Part shown: piece after piece, positions 23,401 to 35,500 of the stretch | Layout: each line of letters begins with the position of its first letter | Numbering within the stretch: position 1 is the first letter of the stretch | The notes under the pieces: generated by a model | The model's input: only the letters and a program-made list of their open reading frames with translations | Database searches by the model: none | Told to the model about the DNA's origin: nothing | Position numbers and translations under genes: made by a program | From: Arenicola marina | Taxonomy: Eukaryota; Annelida; Polychaeta; Arenicolidae | Direction of reading: 5' to 3' | NCBI GenBank assembly: GCA_964019135.1 | Contig: OZ025260.1 | Location: 24,918,254 to 24,982,253 of the forward strand | Length of the DNA: 64,000 nucleotides

Positions 23401-26400
23401 CATCCCTCCCCGTCCTCAATGTGATCGGTGTCCGTCCCTCCCTGTCCTCAATGTGATCGCTGTCCGTCCCTCCCCGTCCTCAATGTGATCGCTATCCGTC
23501 CCTCTCTGGGCTCATTGTGATCGCTGTCCGTCCCTCCCTGTCCTCAATGTGATCGCTGTCCGCCCCTCCCTGTCCTCAATGTGATCGCTGTCCGTCCCTC
23601 CCTGTCCCCAATGTGATCGCTGTCCGCCCCTCCCTGTCCTCAATGGCTCGCTGTCCATCCCTCCCTGGTGTCCTCAATGTGATCGCTGTCCGTCCCTCCC
23701 CGTCCTCAATGTGATCGCTGTCCGCTCCTCCCAGTCCTCAATGTGATCGCTGTCCGTCCCTCCCTGTCCCCAATGTGATCGCTGTCCGCCCCTCCCTGTC
23801 CTCAATGCCTCGCTGTCCATCCCTCCCTGTCCCCAATGTGATCGCTGTCCGCCCCTCCCTGTCCTCAATGGCTCGCTGTCCATCCCTCCCTGTCCCCAAT
23901 GTGATCGCTGTCCGCCCCTCCCCGTCCTCAATGTGATCGCTATCCGTCCCTCCCTGTCCTCAATGTGATCGCTGTCCGTCCCTCCCCGTCCTCAATGTGA
24001 TCGCTGTCCGTCCCTCCCAGTCCTCAATGTGATCGCTGTCCGCCCCTCCCTGTCCTTAATGTGATCGTTGTCCGCGCCTCCCTGTCCTCAATGTGATCGC
24101 TGTCCGCCCCTCCCTGTCCTCAATGTGATCGCTGTCCGTCCCTCCCAGTCCTCAATGTAATCGCTGTCCGCTCCTCCCTGTCCTCAATGTGATCGCTGTC
24201 CGCTCCTCCCTGTCCTCAATGTGATCGCTGTCCGTCCCTCCCAGTCCTCAATGTAATCGCTGTCCGCTCCTCCCTGTCCTCAATGTGATCGCTGTCCGCT
24301 CCTCCCTGTCCTCAATGTGATCGCTGTCCGCCCCTCCCTGTCCTTTATGTGATCGTTGTCCGCGCCTCCCTGTCCTCAATGTGATCGCTGTCCGCCCCTC
24401 CCTGTCCTCAATGTGATCGCTGTCCGTCCCTCCCAGTCCTCAATGTAATCGCTGTCCGCTCCTCCCTGTCCTCAATGTGATCGCTGTCCGCCCCTCCCTG
24501 TCCTCAATGTGATCGCTGTCCGTCCCTCCCAGTCCTCAATGTAATCGCTGTCCGCTCTTCCCTGTCCTCAATGTGATCGCTGTCCGCTCCTCCCTGTCCT
24601 CAATGTGATCGCTGTCCGCTCCTCCCTGTTCTCAATGTGATCACTGTCCGCCCCTCCCTGTCCTCAATGTGATCGCTGTCCGTCCCTCCCAGTCCTCAAT
24701 GTAATCGCTGTCCGCTCCTCCCTGTCCTCAATGTGATCGCTGTACGCTCCTCCCTGTTCTCAATGTGATCACTGTCCGCCCCTCCCTGTCCTCAATGTGA
24801 TCGCTGTCCGCCCCTCCCTGTCCCCAATGTGATCGCTGTCCGTCCCTCCCCGTCCTCAATGTGATCGCTGTCCGCTCCTCCCTGTCCTTAATGTGATCGT
24901 TGTCCGCGCCTCCCTGTCCTCAATGTGATCGCTGTCCGCCCCTCCCTGTCCTCATTGTGATCGCTGTCCGTCCGTCCCAGTCCTCAATGTGATCGCTATC
25001 CGTCCCTCCCTGTCCTCAATGTGATCGCTGTCCGTCCCTCCCCGTCCTCAATGCGATCGCTGTCCGTCCCTCCCAGTCCCCAATGTGATCGCTGTCCGCC
25101 CCTCCCTGTCCTTAATGTGATCGTTGTCCGCGCCTCCCTGTCCTCAATGTGATCGCTGTCCGCCCCTCCCTGTCCTCAATGTGATCGCTGTCCGTCCCTC
25201 CCAGTCCTCAATGTAATCGCTGTCCGCTCCTCCCTGTCCTCAATGTGATCGCTGTCCGCTCCTCCCTGTTCTCAATGTGATCACTGTCCGCCCCTCCCTG
25301 TCCTCAATGTGATCGCTGTCCGTCCCTCCCAGTCCTCAATGTAATCGCTGTCCGCTCCTCCCTGTCCTCAATGTGATCGCTGTCCGCTCCTCCCTGTTCT
25401 CAATGTGATCACTGTCCGCCCCTCCCTGTCCTCAATGTGATCGCTGTCCGCCCCTCCCTGTCCCCAATGTGATCGCTGTCCGTCCCTCCCCGTCCTCAAT
25501 GTGATCGCTGTCCGCTCCTCCCTGTCCTTAATGTGATCGTTGTCCGCGCCTCCCTGTCCTCAATGTGATCGCTGTCCGCCCCTCCCTGTCCTCAATGCGA
25601 CCGCTGTCCGTCCCTCCCAGTCCTCAATGTAATCGCTGTCCGCCCCTCCCTGTTCTCAATGTGATCACTGTCCGCCCCTCCCTGTCCTCAATGTGATCGC
25701 TGTCCGCTCCTCCCTGTCCCCAATGTGATCGCTGTCCGTCCCTCCCTGTCCTCAATGTGATCGCCGTCCGCCCCTCCCCGTCCTCAATGTGATCGCTGTC
25801 CGCTCCTCCCTGTCCTTAATGTGATCGTTGTCCGCGCCTCCCTGTCCTCAATGTGATCGCTCTCCGCCCCTCCCTGTCCTCAATGTGATCGCTGTCCGTC
25901 CCTCCCAGTCCTCAATGTAATCGCTGTCCGCCCCTCCCTGTTCTCAATGTGATCACTGTCCGCCCCTCCCTGTCCTCAATGTGATCGCTGTCCGCTCCTC
26001 CCTGTCCCCAATGTGATCGCTGTCCGTCCCTCCCTGTCCTCAATGTGATCGCCGTCCGCCCCTCCCTGTTCTCAATGTGATCGCTGTCCGCCCCTCCCTG
26101 TCCTTAATGTGATCGTTGTCCGCGCCTCCCTGTCCTCAATGTGATCGCTTTCCGCCCCTCCCTGTCCTCAATGTGATCGCTGTCCGCCCCTCCCCGTCCT
26201 CAATGTGATGGCTATCCGTCCCTCCCTGTCCTCAATGTGATCGCTGTCCGTCCCTCCCCGTCCTCAATGTGATCGCTGGCCGCTCCTCCCTGTCCTCAAT
26301 GTGATCGCTGACCGCTCCTCCCCGTCTTCAATGTGATCGCTGTCCGCCCCTCCCTGTCCTCAATGGCTCGCTGTCCATCCCTCCCTGTCCCCAATGTGAT

Positions 26401-27029
26401 CGCTGTCCGCCCCTCCCTGTCCTCAATGGCTCGCTGTCCATCCCTCCCTGTCCCCAATGTGATCGCTGTCCGCCCCTCCCCGTCCTCAATGTGATCGCTA
26501 TCCGTCCCTCCCTGTCCTCAATGTGATCGCTGTCCGTCCCTCCCCGTCCTCAATGTGATCGCTGTCCGTCCCTCCCAGTCCTCAATGTGATCGCTGTCCG
26601 CCCCTCCCTGTCCTTAATGTGATCGTTGTCCGCGCCTCCCTGTCCTCAATGTGATCGCTATCCGTCGCTCCCTGTCCTCAATGTGATCGCTGTCCGTCCC
26701 TCCCAGTCCTCAATGTAATCGCTGTCCGCTCCTCCCTGTCCTCAATGTGATCGCTGTCCGCTCCTCCCTGTTCTCAATGTGATCACTGTCCGCCCCTCCC
26801 TGTCCTCAATGTGATCGCTGTCCGTCCCTCCCAGTCCTCAATGTAATCGCTGTCCGCTCCTCCCTGTCCTCAATGTGATCGCTGTCCGCTCCTCCCTGTT
26901 CTCAATGTGATCACTGTCCGCCCCTCCCTGTCCTCAATGTGATCGCTGTCCGCCCCTCCCTGTCCCCAATGTGATCGCTGTCCGTCCCTCCCCGTCCTCA
27001 ATGTGATCGCTGTCCGCTCCTCCCTGTCC
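23401..27029. repeat. 32-bp-monomer domain with TTAATG/CGTTG/CGCGCC markers
   Basis: Nearly all monomers are exactly 32 bp and the 31-bp type is rare. A two-monomer marker, CCTTAATG then CGTTGTCCGCGCC, recurs at about 24055, 24342 (as CTTTATG), 24886, 25111, 25526, 25814, 26103 and 26612, at spacings close to multiples of 32 (such as 288 and 416). It is usually followed by CCCAGTCCTCAATGTAATCG and TTCTCAATGTGATCACTG. This suggests amplification of units of about 5-13 monomers. A short island of 31/32-bp dimers lies at 23674-23931 and again near 26340-26480. Confidence 0.83.
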
Positions 27030-29920
27030 TTAATGTGATCGTTGTCCGCGCCTCCCCGTCCTCAATGTGATCGCTGTCCGCCCCTCCCTGTCCTCAATGT
27101 GATCGCTGTCCGTCCCTCCCAGTCCTCAATGTGATCGCTATCCGTCCCTCCCCGTCCTCAATGTGATCGCTGTCCGCTCCTCCCTGTCCTTAATGTGATC
27201 GTTGTCCGCGCCTCCCTGTCCTCAATGTGATCGCTGTCCGCCCCTCCCTGTCCTCATTGTGATCGCTGTCCGTCCCTCCCAGTCCTCAATGTGATCGCTA
27301 TCCGTCCCTCCCTGTCCTCAATGTGATCGCTGTCCGTCCCTCCCCGTCCTCAATGTGATCGCTGTCCGTCCCTCCCAGTCCTCAATGTGATCGCTGTCCG
27401 CCCCTCCCTGTCCTTAATGTGATCGTTGTCCGCGCCTCCCTGTCCTCAATGTGATCGCTGTCCGCCCCTCCCTGTCCTCAATGTGATCGCTGTCCGTCCC
27501 TCCCAGTCCTCAATGTAATCGCTGTCCGCTCCTCCCTGTCCTCAATGTGATCGCTGTCCGCTCCTCCCTGTTCTCAATGTGATCACTGTCCGCCCCTCCC
27601 TGTCCTCAATGTGATCGCTGTCCGTCCCTCCCAGTCCTCAATGTAATCGCTGTCCGCTCCTCCCTGTCCTCAATGTGATCACTGTCCGCCCCTCCCTGTC
27701 CTCAATGTGATCGCTGTCCGCCCCTCCCTGTCCCCAATGTGATCGCTGTCCGTCCCTCCCCGTCCTCAATGTGATCGCTGTCCGCTCCTCCCTGTCCTTA
27801 ATGTGATCGTTGTCCGCGCCTCCCTGTCCTCAATGTGATCGCTGTCCGCCCCTCCCTGTCCTCAATGTGATCGCTGTCCGTCCCTCTCAGTCCTCAATGT
27901 AATCGCTGTCCGCCCCTCCCTATTCTCAATGTGATCACTGTCCGCCCCTCCCTGTCCTCCATGTGATCGCTGTCCGCTCTTCCCTGTCCCCAATGTGATC
28001 GCTGTCCGTCCCTCACTGTCCTCAATGTGATCGCCGTCCGCCCCTCCCCGTCCTCAATGTGATCGCTGTCCGCTCCTCCCTGTCCTTAATGTGATCGTTG
28101 TCCGCGCCTCCCTGTCCTCCATGTGATCGCTGTCCGCCCCTCCCTGTCCTCAATGTGATCGCTGTCCGTCCCTCCCAGTCCTCAATGTAATCGCTGTCCG
28201 CCCCTCCCTGTTGTCAATGTGATCACTGTCCGCCCCTCCCTGTCCTTAATGTGATCGCTGTCCGCTCCTCTCTGTCCCCAATGTGATCGCTGTCCGTCCC
28301 TCCCTGTCCTCAATGTGATCGCCGTCCGCCCCTCCCTGTTCTCAATGTGATCGCTGTCCGTCCCTCCCTGTCCCCAATGTGATCGCTGTCCGCTCCTCCC
28401 TGTCCTCAATGTGATCGCTGTCCGTCCCTCCCTGTTCTCAATGTGATCGCTGTCCGTCCCTCCCTGTCCCAAATGTGATCGCTGTCCGCTCCTTCCTGTT
28501 CTCAATGTGATCGCTGTCCGCTCCTCCCTGTCCTCAATGTGATCGCTGTCCGCCCCTCCCTGTCCTCAATGTGATCGCTGTCCGCCCCTCCCTGTCCTCA
28601 ATGTGATCGCTGTCCGCTCCTCCCTGTCCCCAATGTGATCGCTGTCCGTCCCTCCCTGTTCTCAATGTGATCGCTGTCCGTCCCTCCCTGTCCCCAATGT
28701 GATCGCTGTCCGCTCCTCCCTGTCCTCAATGTGATCGCTGTCCGCACCTCCCTGTCCCCAATGTGATCGCTGTCCGTCCCTCCCTGTCCCCAATGTGATC
28801 ACTGTCCGCCCCTCCCTGTCCTCAATGTGATCGCTGTCCGCTCCTCCCTGTCCCCAATGTGATCGCTGTCCGTCCCTCCCTGTTCTCAATGTGATCGCTG
28901 TCCGTCCCTCCCTGTCCCCAATGTGATCGCTGTCCGCTCCTCCCTGTTCTCAATGTGATCGCTGTCCGTCCCTCCCTGTTCTCAATGTGATCGCTATCCG
29001 TCCCTCCCTGTCCCCAATGTGATCGCTGTCCGCCCCTCCCTGTCCTCAATGTGATCGCTGTCCGCCCCTCCCTGTCCTCAATGTGATCGCTGTCCGTCCC
29101 TCCCAGTCCTCAATGTAATCGCTGTCCGCTCCTCCCTGTCCTCAATGTGATCGCTGTCCGCTCCTCCCTGTTCTCAATGTGATCACTGTCCGCCCCTCCC
29201 TGTCCTCAATGTGATCGCTGTCCGCCCCTCCCCGTCCTCAATGTGGTCGCTGTCCGTCCCTCCCTGTCCTCAATGAAATCGCTGTCCGCTCCTCCCTGTC
29301 CTCAATGTAATCGCTGTCCGCCCCTCCTTGTCCTCAATGTGATCGCTGTCCAACCCTCCCTGGTGTCCTCAATGTGATCGCTGTCCGCCCCTCCTTGTCC
29401 TCAATGTGATCGCTGTCCAACCCTCTCTGGTGTCCTCAATGTGATCGCTGTCCGCCCCTCCCTGTCCTCAATGGCTCGCTGTCCGTCCCTCCCTGTCCTC
29501 AATGTGATCGCTGTCCGCCCCTCCCTGTCCTCAATGTGATCGCTCTGCGCCCCTCCCTGTCCTCAATGGCTCGCTGTCCATCCCTCCCTGGCCTCAATGT
29601 GATCGCTGTCCATCCCTCCCTGGCCTCAATGTGATCGCTGTCCGTACCTCCCTGTCCTCAATTTGATCGCTGTCCGTTCCTCCTTGTCCTCAATGTGATC
29701 GCTGTCCGCCCCTCCCTGTCCTCAATGTGATCGCTCTGCGCCCCTCCTTGTCCTCAATGGCTCGCTGTCCATCCCTCCCTGGCCTCAATGTGATCGCTGT
29801 CCATCCCTCCCTGTCCTCAATGTGATCGCTGTCCGCCCCTCCCTGTCCTCAATGTGATCGCTGTCCGCCCCTCCCTGTCCTCAATGTGATCGCTGTCCGC
29901 CCCTCCCTGTCCTCAATGTG
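27030..29920. repeat. Segment B, copy 1 of a three-copy block
   Basis: Blocks at 28182, 28662 and 28822 return at +12,151 bp (40333, 40813, 40973) and at +15,990 bp (44172, 44652, 44812). GAAATCGCTG near 29276 and the 35-bp monomers near 29345 also recur. This copy lacks two monomers (64 bp) near 29485 that the other copies keep, so downstream offsets become 12,215 and 16,054. Private variants include CGCTCTTCCC near 27967 and CTCCTCTCTG near 28267. The start is set where matching begins, near 27030. Confidence 0.86.
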
Positions 29921-31523
29921 ATCGATGTCCGCCACATCCTCACCTCAATGTGATCGCTGTCCGCCCCTCCCTGTCCTCAATGTGATCGTTGTCCGCCCCT
30001 CTCTGTCCTCAATGTGATCGCTGTCCGCCCCTCCCTGTCCTCAATGGCTCGCTGTCCATCCCTCCCTGTCCTCAATGTGATCGCTGTCCATCCCTCCCTG
30101 TCCTCAATGTGATCGCTGTCCGCCCCTCCCTGTCCTCAATGTGATCGCTGTCCGCCCCTCCCTGTCCTCAATGTGATCGCTGTCCGCCCCTCCCTGTCCT
30201 CAATGTGATCGATGTCCACCCCGCCCTGTCTTCAATGTGATCGCTGTCCGCCTCTCCCTGTAATCAATGTGATCGCTGTCCGCCACATCCTCACCTCAAT
30301 GTGATCGCTGTCCGCCCCTCCCTGTCCTCAATGTGATCGTTGTCCGCCCCTCTCTGTCCTCAATGTGATCGCTGTCCGCCCCTCCCTGTCCTCAATGTGA
30401 TCGCTGTCCGCCCCTCCCTGTCCTCAATGTGATTGCTGTCCACCCCTCCCTGTCCTCAATGTGATCGCTGTCCGCCCCTTTCGGTCCTCAATGTGATCGC
30501 TGTCCGTCCCTCCCTGTCCTCAATGTGATCGCTGTCCTCCCCTCCCTGTCCTCAATGTAATCGCTGTCCGCCCCTAGATGTCCTCAATGTGATCGTTATC
30601 CGCCCCTCCCTGTCCTCAATGTAATCGCTGTCCGCCCCTCCCTGTCCTCAATGTGATCTCTGTCCGCCCCTAGATGTCCTCAATGTGATCGTTGTCCGCC
30701 CCTCGTCGTCCTCAATGTGAGCGCTGTCCGCCCCTCCCAGTCCTCAATGTAATCGCTGTCCGCCCCTGCCTGTCCTCAATGTGATCCCTGTCCGCCCCTC
30801 CCTGTCCTCAATGTGATCTCTGTCCGCCCCTAGATGTCCTCAATGTGATCGTTGTCCGCCCCTCCCTGTCCTCAATGTAATCGCTGCCCGCCCCTCCCTG
30901 TCCGCAATGTGATCTCTGTCCGCCCCTAGATGTCCTCAATGTGATCGTTGTCCGCCCCTCATCGTCCTCAATGTGAGCGCTGTCCGCCCCTCCCTGGTCC
31001 TCAATGTAATCGCTGTCCGCCCCTCCCTGTCCTCAATGTGATCTTGGTCCGCCCCTAGATGTCCTCAATGTGATCGTTGACCGCCCCTCATCGTCCTCAA
31101 TGTGAGCGCTGTCCGTCCCTCCCTGTCCTCAATGCGACCGTTGTCCGCCCCTCCCTGTCCACAGTGTGATCACTGTCCGCCCCTCTCTGTCCTCAATGTG
31201 ATCGTAGTCCGCCCCTCCCCGTCCTCAATGTGATCGCTGTCCGTCCCTCCCTGTCCTCAATGTGATCGCTGTCTGATCCTCCTTGTCCTCAATGTGATCG
31301 CTGTCCGCCCCTCCCTGTGGTCAATGTGATCGCTGTCCGCCCCTCCCTGTCCTCAATGTGATCGCTGTCCGCCCCTCCCCGTCGTCAATGTGGTCGCTGT
31401 CCGCCCCTCCCCAACCTCAATGTGATCGCTGTCCGTCCCTCCCTGTCCTCAATGTAATCGCTGTCCGCCCCTCCATGTCCTCAATGGGATCGATGTCTGC
31501 CCCTCCCTGTCCTCAATGTGATC
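29921..31523. repeat. Block C, divergent island, copy 1
   Basis: The monomers here are unusually varied: GATGTCCGCCACATCC (29931), CCACCCCGCCC, CTGTAATCAATG, CCCCTTTCGGTCC, repeated CCCCTAGATGTCC, CCTCATCG or CCTCGTCG with GTGAGCGCTG, GATCTTGG, and a 33-bp CCCTGGTCC monomer. The same set in the same order recurs at +16,054 bp (45985) and at +27,427 bp (57358, with losses). The core CAATGTGATCG is mostly kept while tails vary, as expected for older DNA escaping homogenisation. No gene is seen. Confidence 0.86.
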
Positions 31524-32641
31524 GTAGTCCCCCTCCCCGTCCTCAATGTGATCGCTGTCGGTCCCTCCCTGTCCTCAATGTGATCGCTGTCTGATCCTCC
31601 CTGTCCTCAATGTGATCGCTGTCCGTCCCTCACTGCCCTCAATGTGATCGCTGTCCGCCCCTCCCTGTCCTCAATGTGATCGCTGTCCGCCCCTCCCTGT
31701 CCTCAATGTGATCGCTGTCCGTCCCTCACTGGTGTCCTCAATGTGATCGCTGTCCGCCCCTCCCTGTCCTCAATGGCTCGCTGTCCATCCCTCCCTGTCC
31801 TCAATGTGATGGCTGTCCGCCCCTCCCTGTCCTCAACGGCTCGCCGTCCATCCCTCCCTGTCCTCAATGTGATCGCTGTCCGCTCCTCCCCGTCCTCAAT
31901 GTGATCGCTGTCCGCTCCTCCCCGTCCTCAATGTGATCGCTGTCCGTCCCTCCCTGTTCTCAATATGATCGCTGTCCGCCCCTCCCTATCCTCAATGTGA
32001 ACGCTGTCCGTCCCTCCCTGTCCTCAATGTGATCGCTGTCCAACCCTCCCTGTTCTCAATGTGATCGCTGTCCATCCCTCCCTGTCCCCAATGTGATCGC
32101 TGTCCGCCCCTCCCTGTCCTCAATGTGATCGCTGTCCAACCCTCCCTGGTGTCCTCAATGTGATCGCTGTCCGCCCCTCCCTGTCCTCAATGGCTCGCTG
32201 TCCATCCCTCCCTGTCCTCAATGTGATCGCTGTCCGCCCCTCCCTGTCCTCAATGGCTCGCTGTCCATCCCTCCCTGTCCTCAATGTGATCGCTGTCCGC
32301 TCCTCCCCGTCCTCAATGTGATCACTGTCCGCTCCTCCCCGTCCTCAATGTGATCGCTGTCCGTCCCTCCCTGTTCTCAATGTGATCGCTGTCCGTCCCT
32401 CCCTGTCCCCAATGTGATCGCTGTCCGCTCCTCCCTGTCCTCAATGGCTCGCTGTCCATCCCTCCCTGTCCCCAATGTGATCGCTGTCCGCCCTTCCCTG
32501 TCCTCAATGGCTCGCTGTCCATCCCTCCCTGTCCCCAATGTGATCGCTGTCCGCCCCTCCCTGTCCCCAATGTGATCGCTGTCCGCCCCTCCCTGTCCTC
32601 AATGTGATCGCTGTCCAACCCTCCCTGTTCTCAATGTGATC
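31524..32641. repeat. 1,118-bp duplicated segment, chimeric first copy
   Basis: CGTAGTCCCCC, a 30-bp monomer, occurs at 31523 and again at 32641, 1,118 bp apart. The first ~460 bp match 32642 onward. One 32-bp monomer (GCTTTCCGCACC) is then missing and the offset becomes 1,150. The last part (about 32300-32640) instead matches 35175-35515 at +2,875. The unit is therefore a recombinant between the start and the end of block D. The second large-scale copy at 47.6 kb has only one such unit. Confidence 0.83.
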
Positions 32642-35500
32642 GTAGTCCCCCTCCCCGTCCTCAATGTGATCGCTGTCGGTCCCTCCCTGTCCTCAATGTG
32701 ATCGCTGTCTGATCCTCCCTGTCCTCAATGTGATCGCTGTCCGTCCCTCACTGCCCTCAATGTGATCGCTGTCCGCCCCTCCCTGTCCTCAATGTGATCG
32801 CTGTCCGCCCCTCCCTGTCCTCAATGTGATCGCTGTCCGTCCCTCACTGGTGTCCTCAATGTGATCGCTGTCCGCCCCTCCCTGTCCTCAATGGCTCGCT
32901 GTCCATCCCTCCCTGTCCTCAATGTGATGGCTGTCCGCCCCTCCCTGTCCTCAACGGCTCGCTGTCCATCCCTCCCTGTCCTCAATGTGATCGCTGTCCG
33001 CTCCTCCCCGTCCTCAATGTGATCGCTGTCCGCTCCTCCCCGTCCTCAATGTGATCGCTGTCCGTCCCTCCCTGTTCTCAATATGATCGCTGTCCGCCCC
33101 TCCCTATCCTCAATGTGAACGCTGTCCGTCCCTCCCTGTCCTCAATGTGATCGCTTTCCGCACCTCTCTGTCCTCAATGTGATCGCTGTCCAACCCTCCC
33201 TGTTCTCAATGTGATCGCTGTCCATCCCTCCCTGTCCCCAATGTGATCGCTGTCCGCCCCTCCCTGTCCTCAATGTGATCGCTGTCCAACCCTCCCTGGT
33301 GTCCTCAATGTGATCGCTGTCCGCCCCTCCCTGTCCTCAATGGCTCGCTGTCCATCCCTCCCTGTCCTCAATGTGATCGCTGTCCGCCCCTCCCTGTCCT
33401 CAATGGCTCGCTGTCCATCCCTCCCTGTCCTCAACGTGATCGCTGTCCGCTCCTCCCCGTCCTCAATGTGATCGCTGTCCGCTCCTCCCCGTCCTCAATG
33501 TGATCGCTGTCCGTCCCCCCCTGTCCCCAATGTGATCGCTATCCGCCCCTCCCTGTTCTCAATTTGATCGCTGTCCGTCCCTCCCCGTCCTCAATGTGAT
33601 CGCTGTCCGCTCCTCCCTGTCCTTAATGTGATCGTTGTCCGCGCCTCCCTGTCCTCAATGTGATCGCTGTCCGCCCCTCCCTGTCCTCAATGTGATCGCT
33701 GTCCGTCCCTCCCAGTCCTCAATGTAATCGCTGTCCGCTCCTCCCTGTCCTCAATGTGATCGCTGTCCGCTCCTCCCTGTTCTCAATGTGATCACTGTCC
33801 GCCCCTCCCTGTCCTCAATGTGATCGCTGTCCGCTCCTCCCCGTCCTCAATGTGATCGCTGTCCGCTCCTCCCTGTTCTCAATGTGATCGCTGTCCGTCC
33901 CTCCCTGTCCCCAATGTGATCGCTGTCCGCCCCTCCCTGTCCTCAATGGCTCGCTGTCCGCCCCTCCCTGTCCTCAATGTGATCGCTGTCCGCCCCTCCC
34001 TGTCCTCAATGTGATCGCTATCCGTCCCTCCCTGTCCTCAATGGCTCGATGTCCATCCCTCCCTGTCCCCAATGTGATCGCTGTCCGCCCCTCCCTGTCC
34101 TCAATGTGATCGCTATCCGTCCCTCCCCGTCCTCAATGTGATCGCTGTCCGCCCCTCCCTGTCCTCAATGTGATCGCTGTCCGTCCCTCCCTGTCCTCAA
34201 TGTGGTCGCTGTCCGCCCCTCCCTGTGCTCAATGTGATCGTTGTCCGCCCCTCCCCGTCCTCAATGTGATCGCTGTCCGCCCCTCCCTGTCCTCAATGTG
34301 ATCGCTGTCCGTCCCTCCCAGTCCTCAATGTAATCGCTGTCCGCTCCTCCCTGTCCTCAATGTGATCGCTGTCCGCTCCTCCCTGTTCTCAATGTGATCG
34401 CTGTCTGTCCCTCCCTGTCCTCAATGTGATCGCTGTCTGCCCCTCCCTGTCCTCAATGTGATCGCTGTCCGCCCCTCCCTGTCCTCAATGTGATCGCTGT
34501 CCGCTCCTCCCTGTTCTCAATGTGATCGCTGTCTGTCCCTCCCTGTCCTCAATGTGATCGCTGTCTGCCCCTCCCTGTCCTCAATGTGATCGCTGTCTGC
34601 CCCTCCCTGTCCCCAATGTGATCGCTGTCCGCCCCTCCCTGTCCTCAATGGCTCGCTGTCCATCCCTCCCTCTCCTCAATGTGATCGCTGTCCGCCCCTC
34701 CCTGTCCTCAATGGCTCGCTGTCCATCCCTCCCTGTCCTCAATGTGATCGCTGTCCGCTCCTCCCCGTCCTCAATGTGATCGCTGTCCGCTCCTCCCCGT
34801 CCTCAATGTGATCGCTGTCCGTCCCTCCCTGTTCTCAATGTGATCGCTGTCCGCCCCTCCCTGTCCTCAATGTGATCGCTGTCCGTCCCTCCCTGTCCTC
34901 AATGTGATCGCTGTCCAACCCTCCCTGTTCTCAATGTGATCGCTGTCCATCCCTCCCTGTCCCCAATGTGATCGCTGTCCGCCCCTCCCTGTCCTCAATG
35001 TGATCGCTGTCCAACCCTCCCTGGTGTCCTCAATGTGATCGCTGTCCGCCCCTCCCTGTCCTCAATGGCTCGCTGTCCATCCCTCCCTGTCCTCAATGTG
35101 ATCGCTGTCCGCCCCTCCCTGTCCTCAATGGCTCGCTGTCCATCCCTCCCTGTCCTCAATGTGATCGCTGTCCGCTCCTCCCCGTCCTCAATGTGATCAC
35201 TGTCCGCTCCTCCCCGTCCTCAATGTGATCGCTGTCCGTCCCTCCCTGTTCTCAATGTGATCGCTGTCCGTCCCTCCCTGTCCCCAATGTGATCGCTGTC
35301 CGCTCCTCCCTGTCCTCAATGGCTCGCTGTCCATCCCTCCCTGTCCCCAATGTGATCGCTGTCCGCCCTTCCCTGTCCTCAATGGCTCGCTGTCCATCCC
35401 TCCCTGTCCCCAATGTGATCGCTGTCCGCCCCTCCCTGTCCCCAATGTGATCGCTGTCCGCCCCTCCCTGTCCTCAATGTGATCGCTGTCCAACCCTCCC
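32642..35500. repeat. Block D, copy 1
   Basis: This is A-like DNA with 31-bp monomers, the CGCTCCTCCCCG cassette (from ~32990) and 35-bp monomers. It matches 47578-50340 at +14,936 (GCTTTCCGC at 33153 and 48089), changing to +14,808 by 35197. The difference of 128 is exactly four 32-bp monomers, present here near 34440-34600 (repeated GCTGTCTGCCCC) and absent from the other copy. Parts also resemble 17.5-19.7 kb, which links this block to the A/B transition. Confidence 0.84.

Noticed and set aside
29921-31523. Block C as a degraded gene or mobile element
   Set aside because: The CAATGTGATCG core is still present in nearly every ~32-bp step. No terminal repeats, coding potential or poly-A tract are seen, so it is divergent satellite only.
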